Positions 23,277-32,034 of a DNA stretch of 64,000 bases are shown piece after piece (the first letter of the stretch is position 1; each line of letters opens with the position of its first letter). The notes below the pieces were generated by a model, which had not been told where the DNA came from, searched no databases, and saw only the letters and a program-made list of their open reading frames with translations. Both the position numbers and the translations under genes were made by a program. The stretch spans positions 1-64,000 of the forward strand of contig JAYRJE010000009.1 in NCBI GenBank assembly GCA_041906465.1, read 5' to 3'. The stretch comes from Didemnitutus sp041906465 (GTDB lineage Bacteria; Verrucomicrobiota; Verrucomicrobiia; Opitutales; Opitutaceae).

Positions 23277-24613
23277 GGTTTTCGAGGAATCGGTTGGCCC
23301 GTGAGTCTTGATGCCTTCGCGCGCTCGGCCAGGGCCCAGGTCCGCGCCGCATTCAGCACTGCATCGCGGCCGGCCGCGACGTCCGCGCGCCGGCACTCGA
23401 CGAGTTCATCGGGTGTCACGCCGGCCCCCTCGAGGGACTTCCCGAGCGGCGTGATCATGTCGGCCATGGCAAATTGAAACAGGTCGCCCATCGGCAGCTG
23501 CTTGAATGCCGACGGCAGGGCCTGCCCCGCACTTTTCGCGCCGAAAACCCGCGCGCGCCCCGTCGCCTGCAAGCCCGCCGCCATCAGCTCCGATGTCGAC
23601 GCCGAGCCGCCATCAATCAGCACCGCGACCGGCCCTGTGAACGCCCCCTCCTGCGGAAACGCCGTGAACTGCATCACGCCCTGCCGCATCTGCATCCGCC
23701 CCAGCCACAGCTGGCGATCGCTCATCCAACCCGCGATGCCCGGCGCCATCGGCGTGAGCCCGCCGGGATTGCCGCGCAAATCGAGCACGAACGCATCGCC
23801 CGCCGGCGTCGCGAGCAAACACGAGCGCACGTCCGCCATCGCCGCCCGCGCAAACACGGTAAACCGCAGGTAAGTCAACCCTTCCGGTTCGCGCCGCGTC
23901 TCCACCTCGAGTGGAAACGACGGAAAATTCCCCACCGGCTCCGACCACACGCCCTCATGCGGGGCGCTTTCAATCTCCACGGTGCGCGGCTCCGCCCCCA
24001 TCGCCTCGAGCGTGACGCTCAACCGCGACCCCACCGGCGCCGCGAACTTCGATCGCACCCACGCCGTGAGGTGCTGCCCCGCCCGCGCACGCACGAAGCC
24101 CGCATCGCGCTGCACGAGCTGCAGGAGCGCTTCCACTTCGTGCCCGCCGATCGCCCGCACCGCATCGCCCGGCTTCACGCCGGCGGTCGCGGCCGCGCCG
24201 CCTGGCGTCAGCCGCGTGACCACCACCGCGTCGTCCAGCCACGCGACGTCGGCGCCGATCGTGCCGATCCGCACGCGCTCCGCCGGTGTGAACACCGCGG
24301 CTTCGCGCGGCATGATCGCAAAATGCGAACGCTGCAGCTCGCCAAGCATCGCCTGCAACAACGAGCGCAAGGCCGCCTTGTCCGCCGCTGCGTCGAGTTG
24401 CGCCCGATATTTTTCCCGCACCGCGGCCCAGTCCACGCCACCGAACTTGGGGTCGAAATACGCTTCGTTCACCGTGCTCCACACGACGTCGAACGTCTCC
24501 TGCCGCACCTCCGCCCAGGGGCGTTCGGGCGCAGCCGATTTCTCCGCTGCGCTTACTCCCGCCAGTCCCGCGGCCCACGCGACCAGCACCATCCAAACTC
24601 CGCGCCACAACAT
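23273..24613 (-). CDS. Secreted S41-family (C-terminal processing) peptidase with PDZ domain
   Basis: 446 residues: signal peptide (LVAWAAGLAGVSA), a helical N-terminal S41 domain (TFDVVWSTVNEAYFDPKFGGVDW), a PDZ domain at about 110-175 (VVVTRLTPGGAAATAGVKPGDAVRAIGG), and the protease core at about 235-420. The nucleophile is in VLIDGGSASTSELMA; the Lys general base is probably that of FGAKSAGQALP; LDLRGNPGG is the oxyanion-side motif. Such enzymes cleave periplasmic proteins near their C-termini or act in envelope quality control. It overlaps the following LolA-like gene by 4 nt. The 174-bp gap before it holds nothing recognisable. Confidence 0.88.
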   Translation of the reverse strand: MLWRGVWMVLVAWAAGLAGVSAAEKSAAPERPWAEVRQETFDVVWSTVNEAYFDPKFGGVDWAAVREKYRAQLDAAADKAALRSLLQAMLGELQRSHFAIMPREAAVFTPAERVRIGTIGADVAWLDDAVVVTRLTPGGAAATAGVKPGDAVRAIGGHEVEALLQLVQRDAGFVRARAGQHLTAWVRSKFAAPVGSRLSVTLEAMGAEPRTVEIESAPHEGVWSEPVGNFPSFPLEVETRREPEGLTYLRFTVFARAAMADVRSCLLATPAGDAFVLDLRGNPGGLTPMAPGIAGWMSDRQLWLGRMQMRQGVMQFTAFPQEGAFTGPVAVLIDGGSASTSELMAAGLQATGRARVFGAKSAGQALPSAFKQLPMGDLFQFAMADMITPLGKSLEGAGVTPDELVECRRADVAAGRDAVLNAARTWALAERAKASRLTGQPIPRKP

Positions 24614-24787
24614 GCCGCGAGCGAACCGTGCCGGGGCGCAGCGGTCAAGGTTTGCCCGCGTATTTGGCGGCGCAGCGGAAGCCCTCCCGACGGCGCACCG
24701 TGCGGCAGCGGAATACGGGAGAATTCTCGCCGCGCATGAAAGCGGAGGCCCCGCTGCTCCCGCGGCCGCCCAGTCAGAAACGCCGGC

Positions 24788-25216
24788 TCAAAGATGGCTC
24801 TTGATGCGGTCGAGGATCGAGATCGACAGTTGCTGGTCGCCCATCACGCCCACGCGGATCATGATCTTCGTGGCGCTGCCAACCTTCTCGAGCTTGATCT
24901 CGATCTTCTTGTCCAGCGCCGTGCGCGCGATGATCTGGGCATCGAGGCCGCTCTTGCGCTCGCTGACTTTGGCAAACTGCAGGTCTGCCACCGCGTCCTG
25001 AGCGGCGCGGTAAACCCGATCGAGATCGCCATCGAGGTTGGTCTCGATGGCCCCGCGCACCCAGAGGACACCGGCGCCGGCACCGGCCGCCGCGACGACC
25101 GCCACGCACCCGGACGTGAGCGCGGCCGCACCGAGCACCGCGATTCCGCAGAGCACGCGGACGCGCAGGAGGAGAGCGAGGAAACGGGACGAGCGAAGCG
25201 AGTTCGTGTTGTTCAT
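24788..25216 (-). CDS. DUF3568-family lipoprotein
   Basis: A 142-residue protein with a long lipoprotein signal ending in LTSGC (Cys at about residue 37), followed by an Ala/Gly hydrophobic stretch (VAVVAAAGAGAGVLW) and a small alpha/beta domain: a strand-helix (RVYRAAQDAVADLQF), a second strand with basic residues and the ending VGVMGDQQLSISILDRIKSHL. That is the DUF3568 pattern, a short envelope protein of unknown function frequent in this phylum. The coding-strand sequence GGGAG lies close before the ATG, giving a rare clear ribosome site. It follows the histidine kinase gene by 47 bp in the same direction. Confidence 0.75.
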   Translation of the reverse strand: MNNTNSLRSSRFLALLLRVRVLCGIAVLGAAALTSGCVAVVAAAGAGAGVLWVRGAIETNLDGDLDRVYRAAQDAVADLQFAKVSERKSGLDAQIIARTALDKKIEIKLEKVGSATKIMIRVGVMGDQQLSISILDRIKSHL

Positions 25217-25263
25217 GCTCCCATCGTGACAAAATCCCGGGCTATTTGCTCCGGCAAAAAATT

Positions 25264-28200
25264 CTAAAACGACACGCCCGACTCTTTGCGCTCGAGCACC
25301 TCGGCGATCACCTTGCGCAACTGCTCCAGGCCGTAGGGTTTGGGCAAAATGCCGCGGAAACCGTGCCGCTGGTAGCTGCCCAGCACTGGATCGCGTGAAT
25401 AACCACTGGAGACGATCGCGCAGACCTGGGGATCCAGCTTCAGCAATCGTTCCATCGCCTCGCGCCCGCCCATTCCGCCGGGCACCGTCAAATCCATCAC
25501 GACCACATCGAACGGCTGGCCGGTCTCCCGCGCCACCCGATAGGCCTCGACCGCCGCCGCGCCATCCGCGGCGCAGACCACTTCGCTGCCCAAACGGCCA
25601 AGGAACATCTGCGCCATTTCGCGAATCGGCTCCTCGTCATCCATGAACAGGACTTTCACCCGAAGCGCCGCCGGCGCCTCCGGCACCGGGGTCACCACCT
25701 TCTCCGCGTGCTCCGCCGCCGGCAGCCACAAATGGAACGTCGTGCCCACGCCCAGCCGCGACTCGACTTCGATGTGCCCCTGATGCTTGCGCGCGATCGA
25801 GTAAACCGTCGCGAGACCAAGCCCGCTCCCTTGCTGCTTGGTCGTGAAATACGGATCGAAAATTTTGTTCAGGTGCTCCGGCGCGATGCCCGTGCCGGTA
25901 TCACTGACGGAGATTTTCACATAATCGCCCGCGGGCAGCGCACCCACGGTGCCGGCCAGGAGCGAACAATTCCCCGCGCGGATGCGCACCAAGCCGCCCT
26001 GGGGCATCGCCTGCACGGCATTGATGACGAGATTCTGGACCACCTGGCCGAGCTGGCCCTTGTCGGCATTCGCCGGCCACAGGTCCGGATCGAGATCGAC
26101 CTCGCACCGCGATTTTGCGCCGTGCATGGAAAACTCCGCCGACTCCCGCAACAACTCCGGCAACGCGATCGCCGTCCGCACCGGATCGCCGCCCTTGGCA
26201 AACGTCAGCAGCTGCTGCGTGAGATCGCGCGCGCGCAGGGTGGCGCGTTTCGCATCGTGCAGCATGCGGCGCACGGAGCTGTCGTTCGCCGTGTCCATTT
26301 CCGCCAGCGTGACATTGCCGAGCACCACCGTGAGGATGTTGTTGAAATCATGCGCGATGCCGCCGGCCAGAATGCCGACTGCCTCGAGCTTCGAGGAGCG
26401 CATCAACTCGTGCTCGAGCCGCCGCCGAGCGGTGATATCCGTCACGAAGCCTTCGTAGTAGAGCAACCGCCCGTCGGCATCGCGCACCGCGCGCGAAGTC
26501 TCCGATACCCACAACGTCCCGCCGTGCCGGTCGATGATGCGCGACTCGAAATTCTCCACCTTGCCCTGGCGATCGATCAGCTCGAAGAACCGCCGGTGCT
26601 CGTCCTCATAGGCGTAGCTCAGGCCGTCGTGCTCCCGCTCGTTCCACGCGAGCATCTCCGCCGGATTGTCGAAACCGTAGAGGCGCGCCATCGCGGGATT
26701 CATCGAAATGAACCGTCCCTCCGGTGTCGCCCGATACACGCCCCCCACCGCATTCTCGAACAACTCCCGGTAACGCGCCTCGCTGTCGCGCAGCGCGCGC
26801 TCCGTCGCGAGCTTGGCCGTGATGTCGAACGGCAGCGACAGCACGCACTGGCGTCCGTTGAACACGAGTGAATGCGTGAACACCTCGACGATCAGGATCG
26901 TGCCGTCCTTGCAGCAATGACGCCACAAGCCCGCGGCGTGCGCCCCCCGCGGCTCCGGCGACTTCGCGCCGCGAAAATCTTCCAGCGAGCGCCGCAGCCG
27001 GGTCGCTTCGTCCGGCGGACGCAAATCAAGCACCGTCATGGCGCCGAACTCCGCGCGGGAATAACCGTAACGCGCCACCGCGGCCTCGTTCACCATCAGG
27101 ATCCGCAACGTCTCCACATCGAAGATATACATCGGATTCGGCGTGGTCTCGAACAAGCTGCGGTAGCGCTCCTCGCTCTCATGCAAGGCGCGTTGCGTCC
27201 GCTTCATCTCCGTCACGTCGGTGAAAACCAGCCGGACACTCGAATAGTCGAGCCGCCCCTCCACCCGGTTGGCCGACCAATTGACCAGCATGATGATCTC
27301 CCCGCCGCGCATCCGGTAGGTCTTCTCCATCGTCAGCGCGTCGCGGCCCTCCCAAATCGCAAGCAGTTCCTGCGGCGCCGCGGCCAGGGCCTGCGGGGTC
27401 ATGATCTCCATCAGACGTTGATCGAGTTCCGCCGCATCGCCGAATCCGGACACCAGCAGCGCGATGCGGTTGGCCATCACGATCCGTTTCAAGCCCAGCA
27501 ACTCCTTCGCCAGTTCCGGCCGCGTCGCGAGGTGAGCCCGCAGGTCCGTGACGCCTTGCCGGCGCAGTTCATCGAGGCGCGCGGCGATTGGCGCGACGTC
27601 CTCCACGACGATCGGATTCGGCGCCAGGTCGAAGATCTCGCGCTGCCGACGCTCCGCCTCGCGCAGCTCGGCCGTGCGTCGCTCGACCAGTCGCTGCAGA
27701 CGCCAGTTCGCCAGCAGCGCCAGCAGCGCCAGCGCGAACACACCGCCGCCGCCCCAGAGCACCCAGGACGGCAGTGCGCGCACCTCGCCGGTCGCCACCG
27801 GAGCGATGAAGCCGTTCAGACGCGACGTGTCCTTGGCCATCCCCAGCTGCACGAAGATCTCCGCCGTGCGCCGCCAGCGATCCGGACTCACGTGCCCGAG
27901 TTCGAGCAGGTCCGCGTTGATCTGCCGCGCGGTCTGGCGCGCCTCGTAGCGGAGCCGCTCGCGCGTGACCTTGGCCGGCCGATCGGGAAAATTCTGCACG
28001 ATATGCTCGATCAGCTCCTCCGGGTGATCGAGCGCATACTCCCAACCCCGCAACACCGCCCGTCGCATCGCCGCGACCCGCTTGGGATGCCGCTCCAACT
28101 CCGTCTCGGTGGTGAACAGCCCATCGCCGTAAAAATCCACCCCGTAGTCCGCGGGTCGGATCATCCGCACCGCGATGCCCTTTTGCTGCATGTCGTAGGG

Positions 28201-28761
28201 CAGGTCGGTGATGAACACCGCCTGCGCGTCCGCCGCTCCCGTCACGATTTCATCGATATCCCATTGATCGTCCACGCGCACGTAAGCCTCCGGCGGCAAC
28301 CCCTCCGCCGCGAACATCGCCGCGAGCTCCGGGTAACGTCCGCTCGATCCCGCCGCGAGGCGTTTGCCCCGCAAATCCTCCGGCGCACGGATGTCCGAAT
28401 CCGCCAGCACCATCAGCGCGAGCAGCGAGTGCTGGTAGACCGAGGCCACGAGCACCAGCGGCGCACCGTTGAGCCGGTCGAGCAGATACGTCGCCGAACC
28501 GATGCCATACTGCGCGCGGCCGGCCGTCAGTTCACTGTAAGGCCGCCGCGAGTAACCGCCCTCGCGCAACTCCACCTCGAGCCCTTCCTCCGCAAAATAG
28601 CCTTTCGCCTGCGCCGCATAGTAGCCGGCGAACTGGAACTGGTGCGTGTAGGGCAGCTGCAGCACCACGCGATCGAGTATTTCCGCGCCCCCCCCACGCG
28701 CTGCGCACACGGCGAGCGCGGCCAGCACCAACAGGACTTGCCAGGAAGCACGGGTGACCAT
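25264..28761 (-). CDS. Hybrid sensor histidine kinase with THI5/NMT1-like periplasmic sensor, PAS domains and receiver
   Basis: 1165 residues. After a signal peptide, about 28-310 form a periplasmic binding domain of the NMT1/THI5 type (VVLQLPYTHQFQFAGYYAAQAKGYFAEEGLEVELREGG...SELTAGRAQYGIGS). A TM helix (VLWGGGGVFALALLALLANW) and coiled coil lead to three PAS-like domains (starting near EIFDLAPNPIVVED, RYRSLFETTPNPMYIFD and RYRELFENAVGGVYRAT). The HisKA H-box is SSKLEAVGILAGGIAHDFNNIL; the HATPase N, G1 and G2 boxes follow (VQNLVINAVQAMP, VSDTGTGI, GSGLGLATVYSI). A receiver ends the protein (FMDDEEPI, phosphoacceptor in VVMDLTVPGG, Lys in PKPYG). The sensor fold suggests a pyrimidine-like or taurine-like ligand, but this cannot be read from sequence. 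No response regulator gene adjoins it. Confidence 0.93.
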   Translation of the reverse strand: MVTRASWQVLLVLAALAVCAARGGGAEILDRVVLQLPYTHQFQFAGYYAAQAKGYFAEEGLEVELREGGYSRRPYSELTAGRAQYGIGSATYLLDRLNGAPLVLVASVYQHSLLALMVLADSDIRAPEDLRGKRLAAGSSGRYPELAAMFAAEGLPPEAYVRVDDQWDIDEIVTGAADAQAVFITDLPYDMQQKGIAVRMIRPADYGVDFYGDGLFTTETELERHPKRVAAMRRAVLRGWEYALDHPEELIEHIVQNFPDRPAKVTRERLRYEARQTARQINADLLELGHVSPDRWRRTAEIFVQLGMAKDTSRLNGFIAPVATGEVRALPSWVLWGGGGVFALALLALLANWRLQRLVERRTAELREAERRQREIFDLAPNPIVVEDVAPIAARLDELRRQGVTDLRAHLATRPELAKELLGLKRIVMANRIALLVSGFGDAAELDQRLMEIMTPQALAAAPQELLAIWEGRDALTMEKTYRMRGGEIIMLVNWSANRVEGRLDYSSVRLVFTDVTEMKRTQRALHESEERYRSLFETTPNPMYIFDVETLRILMVNEAAVARYGYSRAEFGAMTVLDLRPPDEATRLRRSLEDFRGAKSPEPRGAHAAGLWRHCCKDGTILIVEVFTHSLVFNGRQCVLSLPFDITAKLATERALRDSEARYRELFENAVGGVYRATPEGRFISMNPAMARLYGFDNPAEMLAWNEREHDGLSYAYEDEHRRFFELIDRQGKVENFESRIIDRHGGTLWVSETSRAVRDADGRLLYYEGFVTDITARRRLEHELMRSSKLEAVGILAGGIAHDFNNILTVVLGNVTLAEMDTANDSSVRRMLHDAKRATLRARDLTQQLLTFAKGGDPVRTAIALPELLRESAEFSMHGAKSRCEVDLDPDLWPANADKGQLGQVVQNLVINAVQAMPQGGLVRIRAGNCSLLAGTVGALPAGDYVKISVSDTGTGIAPEHLNKIFDPYFTTKQQGSGLGLATVYSIARKHQGHIEVESRLGVGTTFHLWLPAAEHAEKVVTPVPEAPAALRVKVLFMDDEEPIREMAQMFLGRLGSEVVCAADGAAAVEAYRVARETGQPFDVVVMDLTVPGGMGGREAMERLLKLDPQVCAIVSSGYSRDPVLGSYQRHGFRGILPKPYGLEQLRKVIAEVLERKESGVSF

Positions 28762-28878
28762 CCGCAGAGAGTTCGTTAAACCACACCCCCGCCCGCACGC
28801 GTTGTCCAGTCAATCTCCGCCCCCGACTGTCATCGCAAAAACGTCGCCATTCTCGTCCGCATCGCTTCGCTGCGCCGC

Positions 28879-29361
28879 ATGTCTTGCACGCTGCGCGCCG
28901 CCACACGGGAAGACGTCCCGACCATCCTCACCTGCATCCGGGCTCTCGCTGACTACGAGCGGCTCTCGCACGAAGTCGTCGCCACCGAAGCGCAACTCAC
29001 CCGCACGCTCTTTCCGCACGACGGCAGCGCGCCGGCCGCGCATTGCGTGCTGGCGTTTGTCGGCGACACGCCCGCGGGCTTCGCGCTCTACTTTTTCAAC
29101 TACTCCACGTTTCTCGCCCGCCCCGGGCTCTATCTCGAGGACTTGTTCGTGCAGCCGGAATTCCGCGGCCGCGGCATCGGCAAGACCCTGCTGCTCCACC
29201 TCGCCCAACTCGCCAACGCGCGCGGCTGTGGCCGCATGGAATGGTCCGTCCTCGACTGGAACCAGCCCGCCATCGACTTCTACGAATCCCTCGGCGCCCG
29301 CCGCATGAAGGAATGGCAAATCTGCCGCCTCACCGGCGACGCGCTGGCACGCTACGCCTGA
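28879..29361 (+). CDS. GNAT-family N-acetyltransferase
   Basis: A 160-residue acetyl-CoA-dependent acetyltransferase. LRAATREDVPTILTCIRALADYE opens the GNAT fold; the acetyl-CoA pyrophosphate loop is EFRGRGIGKTLLLHLAQLA (Q/R-x-x-G-x-G/A), preceded by YLEDLFVQPEFRG. The sequence ending NQPAIDFYESLGARRMKEWQICRLTGDAL closely follows diamine/thialysine acetyltransferases (SAT1-like), so a polyamine or lysine-like substrate is likely. Divergent from the sensor kinase with about 117 bp between starts. Confidence 0.88.
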   Translation: MSCTLRAATREDVPTILTCIRALADYERLSHEVVATEAQLTRTLFPHDGSAPAAHCVLAFVGDTPAGFALYFFNYSTFLARPGLYLEDLFVQPEFRGRGIGKTLLLHLAQLANARGCGRMEWSVLDWNQPAIDFYESLGARRMKEWQICRLTGDALARYA

Positions 29362-29493
29362 GCACCGGACCGATTGGGGATTTGGGATGCTCAATTGGGG
29401 ATTTCTGAATCCGAACAGCGCCGCGCACACCTCAACGGCACACGACGTCACCGCTCGACTCGCAGCGGCCCTCGGCCCAATCCAGACTCCCCC

Positions 29494-30297
29494 ATGTCCC
29501 TCTCGCTCTTCTGGGTCGACGCATTCACCGACAAAATCTTTGCCGGCAATCCCGCCGGCGTCGTGCCGCTCGAGTCGTGGCCGCCCGACGAGCGCATGCG
29601 GCTCATCGCCTTCGAGAACGGTCTCGCCGAAACCGCCTTCTTCGTCCGCACCGGCCCCGACCGCTTTCACCTGCGTTGGTTCACCCCCGCCGTCGAAGTC
29701 GATCTCTGCGGCCACGCCACACTCGCCAGCGCCTTCGTCGTGTTCAACGAACTCGGTCAGCCGGGCACGCGCATCACCTTCGATTCGCGCAGCGGCCCGC
29801 TGCACGTCACGCGTCGGCCCACCGGCGAACTCGAGCTCGATTTCCCCGCCGGTGCCCCGACCGAGGAAAACTCGCCCGCGCTCCGCGCGCAGGTTTCCGC
29901 CGCCCTCGGCAGCGATCTCGTCTGGCTCGGCCGCTCCGCGTGGGACCTGTTCGCCGTCGTCGCCAGCCCCGCGGTGCTCGCCGCGCTCACGCCGGATTTC
30001 GAGCGCGTGCGCGCCCTCGGCCACCGCGGCCTCAGCGTCACCGCCGCCGGCGGTCCGCCGGGCATCGATTTCGTTTCGCGTTGGTTCGGACCGCAATCGG
30101 GCGTGCCGGAAGATCCCGTGACCGGCTCCGCGCACTGCGCGCTCGCACCGTATTGGTCCCAACAGCTCGGCCGGAACCCGCTGCGCGCCCGCCAGATTTC
30201 CGCACGCAGCGGCGAGATTCTCTGCACCGTCGATGCCCCGCGCGTGCGCCTCGCCGGCCGCGCCGCGCGCTATCTGCGCGGCGAAATCGTGAGCTGA
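29494..30297 (+). CDS. PhzF-family isomerase-fold protein
   Basis: 267 residues with the twin diaminopimelate-epimerase fold. Diagnostic segments: FWVDAFTDKIFAGNPAGVVPL at the N-terminus, AFENGLAETAFFV carrying the catalytic Glu of PhzF, the strand-helix RWFTPAVEVDLCGHATLASAFVVF, and FGPQSGVPEDPVTGSAHCALAPYW in the second half. Family members isomerise or epimerise small metabolites; phenazine synthesis itself is not implied, as no phz genes are present. The ATG at 29494 was chosen because the domain starts immediately; an upstream in-frame reading lacks similarity to the family. Confidence 0.9.
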   Translation: MSLSLFWVDAFTDKIFAGNPAGVVPLESWPPDERMRLIAFENGLAETAFFVRTGPDRFHLRWFTPAVEVDLCGHATLASAFVVFNELGQPGTRITFDSRSGPLHVTRRPTGELELDFPAGAPTEENSPALRAQVSAALGSDLVWLGRSAWDLFAVVASPAVLAALTPDFERVRALGHRGLSVTAAGGPPGIDFVSRWFGPQSGVPEDPVTGSAHCALAPYWSQQLGRNPLRARQISARSGEILCTVDAPRVRLAGRAARYLRGEIVS

Positions 30298-30440
30298 GCC
30301 GGTCTCCTGCGCTTGCCGCGCTGATCCGCCCGCCGCGCGTGTGCTCCCGGCTCAACTGTGCCGGTGACATTAGGCGAAAGCAGACCGCGCGGAACACGAT
30401 CCACCCTTGCTGCGCGCAAGGACCCGGCAACCGTCCCGGC

Positions 30441-31340
30441 GTGCCGTCCACGCTGCCCGTTCGTCATCTGCTGCTCGCCTTGATCGTCGTCGCGATCTGG
30501 GGCTCGAACTTCGTGGCGATCAAACTCGCCCTCGTCGATCTGCCCCCGCTGCTGCTGTGCGCCGTGCGCTTCGTGTTCGTCTCGCTGCCGCTCGTGTTCT
30601 TTCTCCCGCGACCCGCGATCACCTGGCGGCAGCTCGCCACCTACGGCTTCGCGATGTTCGCGGCGCAGTTCGGGCTGATGTTTCTCGGCATGAAGCTCGG
30701 CATGCCCGCGGGACTCGCGTCGCTGCTGCTGCAATTCCAGGTCTTCGTCTCGCTCGCACTCTCCGTGCTCATGCTCGGCGAACGCGTGCGGCTCGTGCAG
30801 GTCGCGGGCACGATCGTCGCGGCGGGTGGTTTTTTGATCGTCGCGCTGCACACCGGCGGCGATGTCACCGCGGCCGGCATCGTCTGCGTGCTGCTCTCGG
30901 CCACCTCGTGGGGCTTTGCCAACGTCACCTCGCGCCGCCTCGGCCAGGTCAACCCGCTCGCCCTCGTCGTCTGGGGCGGCCTGCTCGTGCCGCTGCCGAT
31001 GGGCGCAGCGTCGCTGGTTTTCGAAGGCCGCGCGGCCATCTGGCACGGTCTCACGCACGCGGGCCTCACGACCTGGCTGAGCGTCGCCTACACCGTCTAT
31101 CTTTCCACGCTCGTCGCCTACACGATGTGGAGCTGGCTGCTGTCGCATCATCCGGCCTCGACGGTGACGCCGTTCACGCTCCTCGTGCCGGTGTTCGGCA
31201 TGCTGACGTCGGCTCTTTGCCTCGGTGAAACGCTGCCCGCCTGGAAACTGCAGGCGGCCTCACTCGTCATTGCCGGCCTCGTGCTCTGCGTGTTCGGACC
31301 GCGCTTGGCGCGGTCGATTCCGCAACCGGCCCGCCCCTGA
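30441..31340 (+). CDS. eamA: EamA/RhaT-family drug/metabolite exporter, EamA-like
   Basis: A 299-residue inner-membrane protein with ten predicted TM helices in two EamA repeats. The N-terminal repeat (LLLALIVVAIWGSNFVAIKLALVDLPPLLLCAVRF ... GMPAGLASLLLQFQVFVSLALSVLMLGER) follows the E. coli cysteine/O-acetylserine exporter EamA step by step. A GTG at 30441 is the probable start; no ATG lies closer to the first helix. Substrate is inferred from similarity only. Upstream 30298-30440 has no gene. Confidence 0.85.
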   Translation: MPSTLPVRHLLLALIVVAIWGSNFVAIKLALVDLPPLLLCAVRFVFVSLPLVFFLPRPAITWRQLATYGFAMFAAQFGLMFLGMKLGMPAGLASLLLQFQVFVSLALSVLMLGERVRLVQVAGTIVAAGGFLIVALHTGGDVTAAGIVCVLLSATSWGFANVTSRRLGQVNPLALVVWGGLLVPLPMGAASLVFEGRAAIWHGLTHAGLTTWLSVAYTVYLSTLVAYTMWSWLLSHHPASTVTPFTLLVPVFGMLTSALCLGETLPAWKLQAASLVIAGLVLCVFGPRLARSIPQPARP

Positions 31341-31343
31341 GCG

Positions 31344-31919
31344 TCAGCCTGCGAGCACCGCGTCGCGCTCCCGGCGCGTGAGTTCGCGCCAGCGGCCCGG
31401 CGCCAACGCCAACGACGCCAACGTCAGCTGCCCGATGCGCGCCCGCACCAGGCGCAAGGTCGGATGCCCGACCGCCGCCGTCATGCGGCGCACTTGGCGG
31501 TTTTTCCCTTCGCTCAATTCCAGCGCCAGCCAGCAATCCGGCACGCTTTGCCGCACGCGGATCGGCGGATCGCGCGGCGGCAACTCCGGCGCCGGCTCCA
31601 GCCGCCGCACCCCGCACGGCTGCGTGCGGTAGTCGCCGATCGTCACGCCGCGCGCCAACTGCGCCAGCGCCGCGTCCGTCGGGATGCGCTCCACCTGCAC
31701 CCAATACTCGCGGCGGTGCCCGTGCGCCGGATCGAGCAGGCGCGAGTTCAAACCCGCCTCGTCGCTCAGCAGCAGCAGGCCCTCGCTGTCCGCATCGAGC
31801 CGGCCGAGTGCATAAACGTTTTTCGGCAAACCGAACTCCGCCAGCGTCCGCCACCGCGAGCCGGGCTCGGGCGTGAATTGCGAGAGAACGCCGTAAGGTT
31901 TGTGCAGAGCGAGGAGCAT
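31344..31919 (-). CDS. rluE: 23S rRNA pseudouridine synthase, RsuA/RluE family
   Basis: 191 residues, no S4 domain, as in RluE, which modifies U2457 of 23S rRNA. The N-terminal LLALHKPYGVLSQFT, the catalytic motif GRLDADSEGLLLLSDE (Asp of GRLD), KxYxVQVE-like REYWVQVERIP, RDPPIRVRQSVPDCWLALELSEGKNRQVRRM and VGHPTLRLVRARIG match this family through their full length. The chosen Met at 31919 sits directly before the domain; another in-frame Met is at 31946. It is convergent with eamA, with stops 3 bp apart. Confidence 0.92.
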   Translation of the reverse strand: MLLALHKPYGVLSQFTPEPGSRWRTLAEFGLPKNVYALGRLDADSEGLLLLSDEAGLNSRLLDPAHGHRREYWVQVERIPTDAALAQLARGVTIGDYRTQPCGVRRLEPAPELPPRDPPIRVRQSVPDCWLALELSEGKNRQVRRMTAAVGHPTLRLVRARIGQLTLASLALAPGRWRELTRRERDAVLAG

Positions 31920-32034
31920 CCGCACTCCATTCGGAGGAATCGCCACGAAAAGTCACAAAAATTGTGCTCGAAGCGCCGCCGGAAACCCGCGGCTATAGCC
32001 GCTCCACCTTCCGACCGGAGCGACATCACTCTTC

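Noticed and set aside
21528..23477. A 649-codon rightward frame
   Set aside because: Antisense to the LolA-like protein and rhlE start; Arg/His-rich shadow.
26872..28779. A 635-codon rightward frame opposite the hybrid kinase
   Set aside because: Shadow of the kinase; kinase domains are complete and continuous on the other strand.
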